NCBI RefSeq assembly: GCF_022179465.1
Contig: NZ_BPQV01000006.1
Coordinates: 62,001-126,000 of the forward strand
Source: Methylobacterium organophilum
GTDB taxonomy: Bacteria > Pseudomonadota > Alphaproteobacteria > Rhizobiales > Beijerinckiaceae
DNA length: 64,000 nucleotides
Reading direction: 5' to 3'
Part shown: positions 60,453 to 64,000 of the stretch, piece by piece
Layout of the letters: each line of letters starts with the position of its first letter
Numbering within the stretch: the first letter of the stretch is position 1
Notes under the pieces: model-generated
The model's database searches: none
What the model saw: only the letters and a program-made list of their open reading frames with translations
What the model was told of the DNA's origin: nothing
Position numbers and translations under genes: made by a program

Positions 60453-61979
60453 ATGTCGCGTCCCTGGCCCCATCCGAAGACCGGCGTCTTCTGGTTCCGC
60501 AGGCGGGTCCCGAAGGACCTCCTGGCCCTCGTCGGCCGGCGCGAGGAGAAGGCCAGCCTCGGGACGAAGGACGTCGGCGAGGCCAAGCGCCGCTTCGCGG
60601 TCCACGCCGCGAAGGTCGAGGCCCGCTGGGCCAACCTGCGGGCCGGCGTGCGGCGGCTCAACCTGCTTGAGGTCAACGCCATCGCGGGCGAGGTCTACGA
60701 CGACCTGATCGCCCGGTACCAGGCGGGCGGGTTCTCGCCGTTCCAAAGCCTCACGACGGCCGGCATCATCGAGCGGTTCATCGCGGATCGCACCCCGGAG
60801 AGCCGCGACGCGTTCCTGCGCTTCTACGGTCCGGAAATCGACGCCCACCTTGCGCACCGCGGCTTGCGCGTCGATCCGGACACGCGGGGCGCGCTCGATT
60901 ACGCGATCGCCAAGGCGATCCTCCAAGCCGTCGAGCAGAGCCTGAAGTATCTCGACGGCGATTTCAGCCCCGACCCGATGGCCGGGCGCTTCCCCAAGGC
61001 GCCCGCCGAGAAGCCGGCGGCGGTCGTCCTGCCCCTGGACGAGTGGTTCGCGAAGTACGCCGACGAGTCGAAGCTCGCCGCCTCCACGCGGAAGCGATGG
61101 CGTCCGGCCCTGGAGACGCTGGCGGCGTCCGTCGGCCATGACGACCTCGCGCGCGTCACGCCGGACGACATCTCGGATTGGGTCGACGCGCTGAGGTCGG
61201 AGGGGCGCGGCAACAAGACCATCCGCGACGTCTACGTGGCCTCGGCGAAGGCACTGTTCGGCTGGCTCAAGGGCAAGCGCAAGGTCGCGAGCAATCCCTG
61301 CGCGGACGTCCGGGTGAAGGTGGTGGAGGGGGCCGTCTTACGGGACCGCGACTTCACCGAGGCCGAGGCCACCACGATCCTCGCGGCGGCACTCGGTCCG
61401 CACGGTGGGCGTCTCAGCCGGGAGCACGCGGCGGCGCGGCGCTGGGTCCCCTGGCTGTGCGCCTATTCCGGGGCGCGGGTCGGCGAGATCACCCAGCTGC
61501 GTCGCGAGGACATCCGCCACGAGAAAGGCGTCCTCGTCTTCCGCATCACCCCCGAGGCGGGGACGGTCAAGACGAAGCGATTTCGCAACGTGCCGATCCA
61601 CCCGCACCTCGTCGAGATGGGTTTCCTCGACTACGTCGGCACGCGGACGGGCGCCCTGTTCTACGACCCCGCGCGCGGCCGCGGCGGCTCGGTCGCCAAC
61701 CCGCCGTCGAAGAAGGTCGGGGAACGGCTGGCGGCATGGGTCCGCAAGCTCGGCATCGACGACGTTGGTGTCGACCCGAACCATGGCTGGCGCCACAGCT
61801 TCAAGACGCGCGGCCGTACGGGCGGGATGCGGGATTCGGTCCTCGACGCCATCCAGGGGCATGCGCCGCAGACCGAGGGCCGCAAGTATGGTGGCTTCAC
61901 GGTCGAGGCGATGGCGCGCGAGATGGAGCTATTCCCTCGCTATGATCTTCGTCCGCTCGCCTACGAGGCCGCCGCCTAG
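60453..61979 (+). CDS. Tyrosine recombinase/integrase (DUF6538 type)
   Basis: 508 residues. The N-terminal DUF6538-like arm-binding domain (HPKTGVFWFRRRVPKDLLAL, SLGTKDVGEAKRRF), a SAM-like core-binding domain (~200-290), and the catalytic domain with Arg342 (SGARVGEITQL), His444 and Arg447 (HGWRHSF), His470 (QGHAPQ) and Tyr479 (GRKYGGF). Catalyses site-specific integration/excision, here very probably at the tRNA-Ser 3' end ~100 bp upstream. The start is the ATG at 60453; no clear ribosome site. G+C is lower than in the left part of the window. Confidence 0.92.
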   Translation: MSRPWPHPKTGVFWFRRRVPKDLLALVGRREEKASLGTKDVGEAKRRFAVHAAKVEARWANLRAGVRRLNLLEVNAIAGEVYDDLIARYQAGGFSPFQSLTTAGIIERFIADRTPESRDAFLRFYGPEIDAHLAHRGLRVDPDTRGALDYAIAKAILQAVEQSLKYLDGDFSPDPMAGRFPKAPAEKPAAVVLPLDEWFAKYADESKLAASTRKRWRPALETLAASVGHDDLARVTPDDISDWVDALRSEGRGNKTIRDVYVASAKALFGWLKGKRKVASNPCADVRVKVVEGAVLRDRDFTEAEATTILAAALGPHGGRLSREHAAARRWVPWLCAYSGARVGEITQLRREDIRHEKGVLVFRITPEAGTVKTKRFRNVPIHPHLVEMGFLDYVGTRTGALFYDPARGRGGSVANPPSKKVGERLAAWVRKLGIDDVGVDPNHGWRHSFKTRGRTGGMRDSVLDAIQGHAPQTEGRKYGGFTVEAMAREMELFPRYDLRPLAYEAAA

Positions 61980-62157
61980 GGTCAAAACCCAATCAGCTTG
62001 ACCATGTGAGGGGCTGCTTCCGACCCGTTGCGGACCCTGGAAAGGTCCGCTTCGAGGCTGTTGATGAGATAGGGTCTTACGTCTGGGTGGGGTGGATTGC
62101 CGCCCGTCCGGTTTCGGACGGCAGAGCATGGAAGCGGACATCGTCCGGCCGACGCTG

Positions 62158-63087
62158 CTACAATGCCGGGATGCCCTGTCCTGTCAGGCCCCAGGGAACG
62201 AGACATTCGGCGATGGTGGTCGCGAGCACCGAGTAGGTCTCGTGTTTGGGAGAGGTGCTGCGCCAGGACATCGTCAGGTTCCTGACCGGTGCCCCGGACG
62301 ACAGCGGCCGGGCGACGATCAGTGTCTCCCGCAATACGTCCGAGCGGACGTAGAGCGCCGGCAACAGGGTAAGGCCCTGGCCGGTCGTCACCATCAGACG
62401 CAGCGTGTCCAGGGTCGTGCCCGCATAATCGCGGGCGTGGATCGCCCCGACCTGCTCGCAGAACGCGGCGATGGGGTCGTGGATGCGATGGCCTCGCTCC
62501 ATCGTCAGGATGGTTTCCCCGGCGAGATCTTCGGGGTCGATGCGTTCACGCGCTGCGAGGCGGTGGTCGGACGGCAGCACGACGTGCAGCGGCTCCTGGA
62601 GGAGCGTGACCGACGTGAAGTCGTGATGACGGGGCCGATCCGGCAGAAGCAGGACCTCGTAGGTGCCGTCAGCGAGCTTGGCGGGAAGGTTCTCCGCCCT
62701 GTCCTCGCGGATGACGACACGGAGGTGCGGGAAGGCCGTCTTGAGGGTGGGCATCGCGACCGACAGGACGTAGGCGCCGACCGTCTGGACCACCCCGAAC
62801 AGGAGCTTGCCCTGAAGCGCCTTGGGGTCGTCCTGCCGTGCGATCGTCCGGATGTCCTCGACCTCCGCGAGCACCGTTCTGGCTCGGCGGACGATCTCGG
62901 TGCCGACCGGCGTGAGGATGACGCGCGCCCGTGTCCGTTCGATCAGCCGGATGCCCAGCCGATCCTCCATTTCCTTGATCTGCATGCTCAGCGTCGGCTG
63001 CGTGACGTGGCAGGCCTCGGCCGCCCGGCTGAAGTTCAGGGTGTCTGCGACGGCGATGAGGTACCGAAGTTGCTGGATGCTGGGCAT
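62158..63087 (-). CDS. OxyR-like LysR-family regulator lacking the peroxidatic cysteine
   Basis: 309 residues. HTH: LNFSRAAEACHVTQPTLSMQ, then EMEDRLGIRLIERTRARVIL. The effector domain is OxyR-like (LRLMVTTGQGLTLLPALYVR). In OxyR the sensing region is GHCLRDQAMGFC; here it reads GHRIHDPIAAFC, so Cys199 is Arg201 while Cys208 is kept (Cys210). It is unlikely to sense peroxide by the disulfide mechanism. Divergent from nhaA with an ATAG-N7-CTAT dyad between, implying control of nhaA and itself. Confidence 0.88.
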   Translation of the reverse strand: MPSIQQLRYLIAVADTLNFSRAAEACHVTQPTLSMQIKEMEDRLGIRLIERTRARVILTPVGTEIVRRARTVLAEVEDIRTIARQDDPKALQGKLLFGVVQTVGAYVLSVAMPTLKTAFPHLRVVIREDRAENLPAKLADGTYEVLLLPDRPRHHDFTSVTLLQEPLHVVLPSDHRLAARERIDPEDLAGETILTMERGHRIHDPIAAFCEQVGAIHARDYAGTTLDTLRLMVTTGQGLTLLPALYVRSDVLRETLIVARPLSSGAPVRNLTMSWRSTSPKHETYSVLATTIAECLVPWGLTGQGIPAL

Positions 63088-63093
63088 CAGCCG

Positions 63094-63114
63094 CTTATAG
63101 ATGTTGTCTATAAG
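63094..63114. promoter_or_regulatory. LysR/OxyR-type operator
   Basis: Perfect inverted repeat CTTATAGA-TGTTG-TCTATAAG, containing ATAG-N7-CTAT, the OxyR half-site pattern. It begins seven bases upstream of the regulator's ATG and lies 55 bp before nhaA. Confidence 0.7.
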
Positions 63115-63168
63115 GAAGGGCAGAATTTTCGATTTCCCCTTGGTGCAAAGGGCATCTAGGGGAGCCTC

Positions 63169-64000
63169 ATGTCAGACGTCGGAGCCATCTTAACGGCCGC
63201 GCGCAGGCCCTCGCTGCTCCGCTCCATCCTCGATCACAGCGCGTCGGGTGGTGTCGTGCTGATGCTCAGCGCCGCGCTGGCGCTGACCGTGGCCAACTCG
63301 CCGGCCGCCCCCACCTACTTTGCGGCCTTGCAGGCTGACATCGGCCCGTTGAGCGTCCTCCACTGGATCAACGACGCCCTCATGGCGCTGTTCTTCCTGC
63401 TGGTCGGCTTGGACATCAAACGGGAAGTCCTGGACGGTCGCCTGCGCACGTGGCCGGACCGCATTTTGCCGGGCCTCGCCGCCCTCGGTGGCATGGCCGC
63501 TCCGGCCCTGGTTTATCTCGCGGTCAATCGGCATTCGCCGGACACCCTGCGCGGCTGGGCGATCCCGGCCGCCACCGACATCGCCTTCGCCCTCGGTGTG
63601 CTGGCACTGCTCGGCTCCCGCGTACCGGTGGCGCTCAAGGTGTTCCTGACCGCCCTGGCGATCATCGACGACCTGGGCGCGGTGCTGATCATCGCCCTGT
63701 TCTACACGGCCGACCTGTCGCTCGCGGCACTGGGCGGGGCAGCCGTCGTGCTAGGGGCGTTGGTCGGACTCAACCGGTTCGGCATAACCCGGCTGTTGCC
63801 GTACCTGCTACTGGGCGGAGTGCTTTGGGTGCTCGTGCTGAACTCGGGCATCCACGCCACGCTGGCGGGGGTGTTGCTCGCGATGACGATCCCTCTCAAG
63901 GCAAGCCCCGGCCGCCCGGAGGACGTGACCTCGCCGCTGCACCGGCTGGAACACGGCCTTGCCCCGTGGTCGTCGTTCGTCGTGCTGCCGCTGTTCGGGT
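63169..64000 (+). CDS. nhaA: Na+/H+ antiporter NhaA (5' part; cut by window edge)
   Basis: The first 277 residues of NhaA, the electrogenic 2H+/1Na+ antiporter of the inner membrane. Motifs: [36 protein letters not shown] (Asp137, equivalent of Asp133), and the sodium-binding pair [14 protein letters not shown] (Asp167/Asp168, equivalent to Asp163/164). GGGGAG lies five bases before the ATG. It diverges from the OxyR-like regulator and lies on the probable island. Confidence 0.95.
   Translation, partial: MSDVGAILTAARRPSLLRSILDHSASGGVVLMLSAALALTVANSPAAPTYFAALQADIGPLSVLHWINDALMALFFLLVGLDIKREVLDGRLRTWPDRILPGLAALGGMAAPALVYLAVNRHSPDTLRGWAIPAATDIAFALGVLALLGSRVPVALKVFLTALAIIDDLGAVLIIALFYTADLSLAALGGAAVVLGALVGLNRFGITRLLPYLLLGGVLWVLVLNSGIHATLAGVLLAMTIPLKASPGRPEDVTSPLHRLEHGLAPWSSFVVLPLFG

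Overview
The window is about 70% G+C with short intergenic gaps, many ATGA gene overlaps, and core chromosomal genes (recG, mfd, sdhE, rimO, pabA/pabB/pabC, mazG, hspQ). It also carries families common in Rhizobiales: an IalB-family protein, an ECF42 sigma factor with a DGPF partner, a CtrA-type TTAA-N7-TTAAC box, and a DUF6538-type integrase. It most resembles a Methylobacterium-like alphaproteobacterial chromosome; the genus is an inference from gene content.

Layout, left half. 1-2.6 kb: an acyl-CoA dehydrogenase cut by the left edge, then a YCII/DGPF protein and its ECF42 sigma factor. 2.6-12.2 kb: sdhE, recG, two membrane proteins (DUF502, PepSY) and mfd. 12.2-24.5 kb: a receiver-like protein, a degenerate AMP-binding protein, an IalB-family protein, hspQ, a malyl-CoA-lyase-like enzyme, a patatin-like lipase, an FAD hydroxylase, two small coupled genes, a quinone oxidoreductase, a nicotinamidase pseudogene, a small protein with a double-glycine-leader look, and rimO. 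24.8-28.1 kb: a compact pabB-pabA-pabC unit for p-aminobenzoate and folate, then a DoxX-like protein. 28.2-31.9 kb: mazG, then an AT-rich region with 22-bp iteron-like repeats, a plasmid-type RepA gene, a second repeat cluster (ATTCC/GGAAT) and a HARE-HTH-like protein. This looks like a plasmid-type replication module embedded among core genes.

Layout, right half. 32-46.9 kb: an SGNH hydrolase, an unusual soluble chemoreceptor-like protein, a SelO-hydrolase-flavin monooxygenase run, a TolC-family protein, a glycosyltransferase/methyltransferase pair, and two adjacent exported-looking NADP enzymes followed by a transporter. 47.1-55.2 kb: a hydroxamate siderophore cluster. It has a FecI-like sigma factor, a MATE exporter, an amino-acid N-hydroxylase, a hydroxamate acetyltransferase, an NRPS with MbtH-like, A, PCP and TE regions, and a second GNAT. 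The divergent operons share a 26-bp inverted repeat that reads as a matched pair of ECF-sigma promoters. 55.6-60.1 kb: an RND efflux pump (permease plus adaptor).

60.3-64 kb: tRNA-Ser(CGA) followed by a tyrosine recombinase, an OxyR-like regulator lacking the peroxidatic cysteine, and an NhaA antiporter running off the right edge. Base composition is lower here. This is probably the start of an integrated island whose far end lies outside the window.

Most gene calls rest on recognisable family motifs read by eye; no database search was run. Start codons were chosen from Shine-Dalgarno sequences and family N-termini, and are flagged where uncertain.
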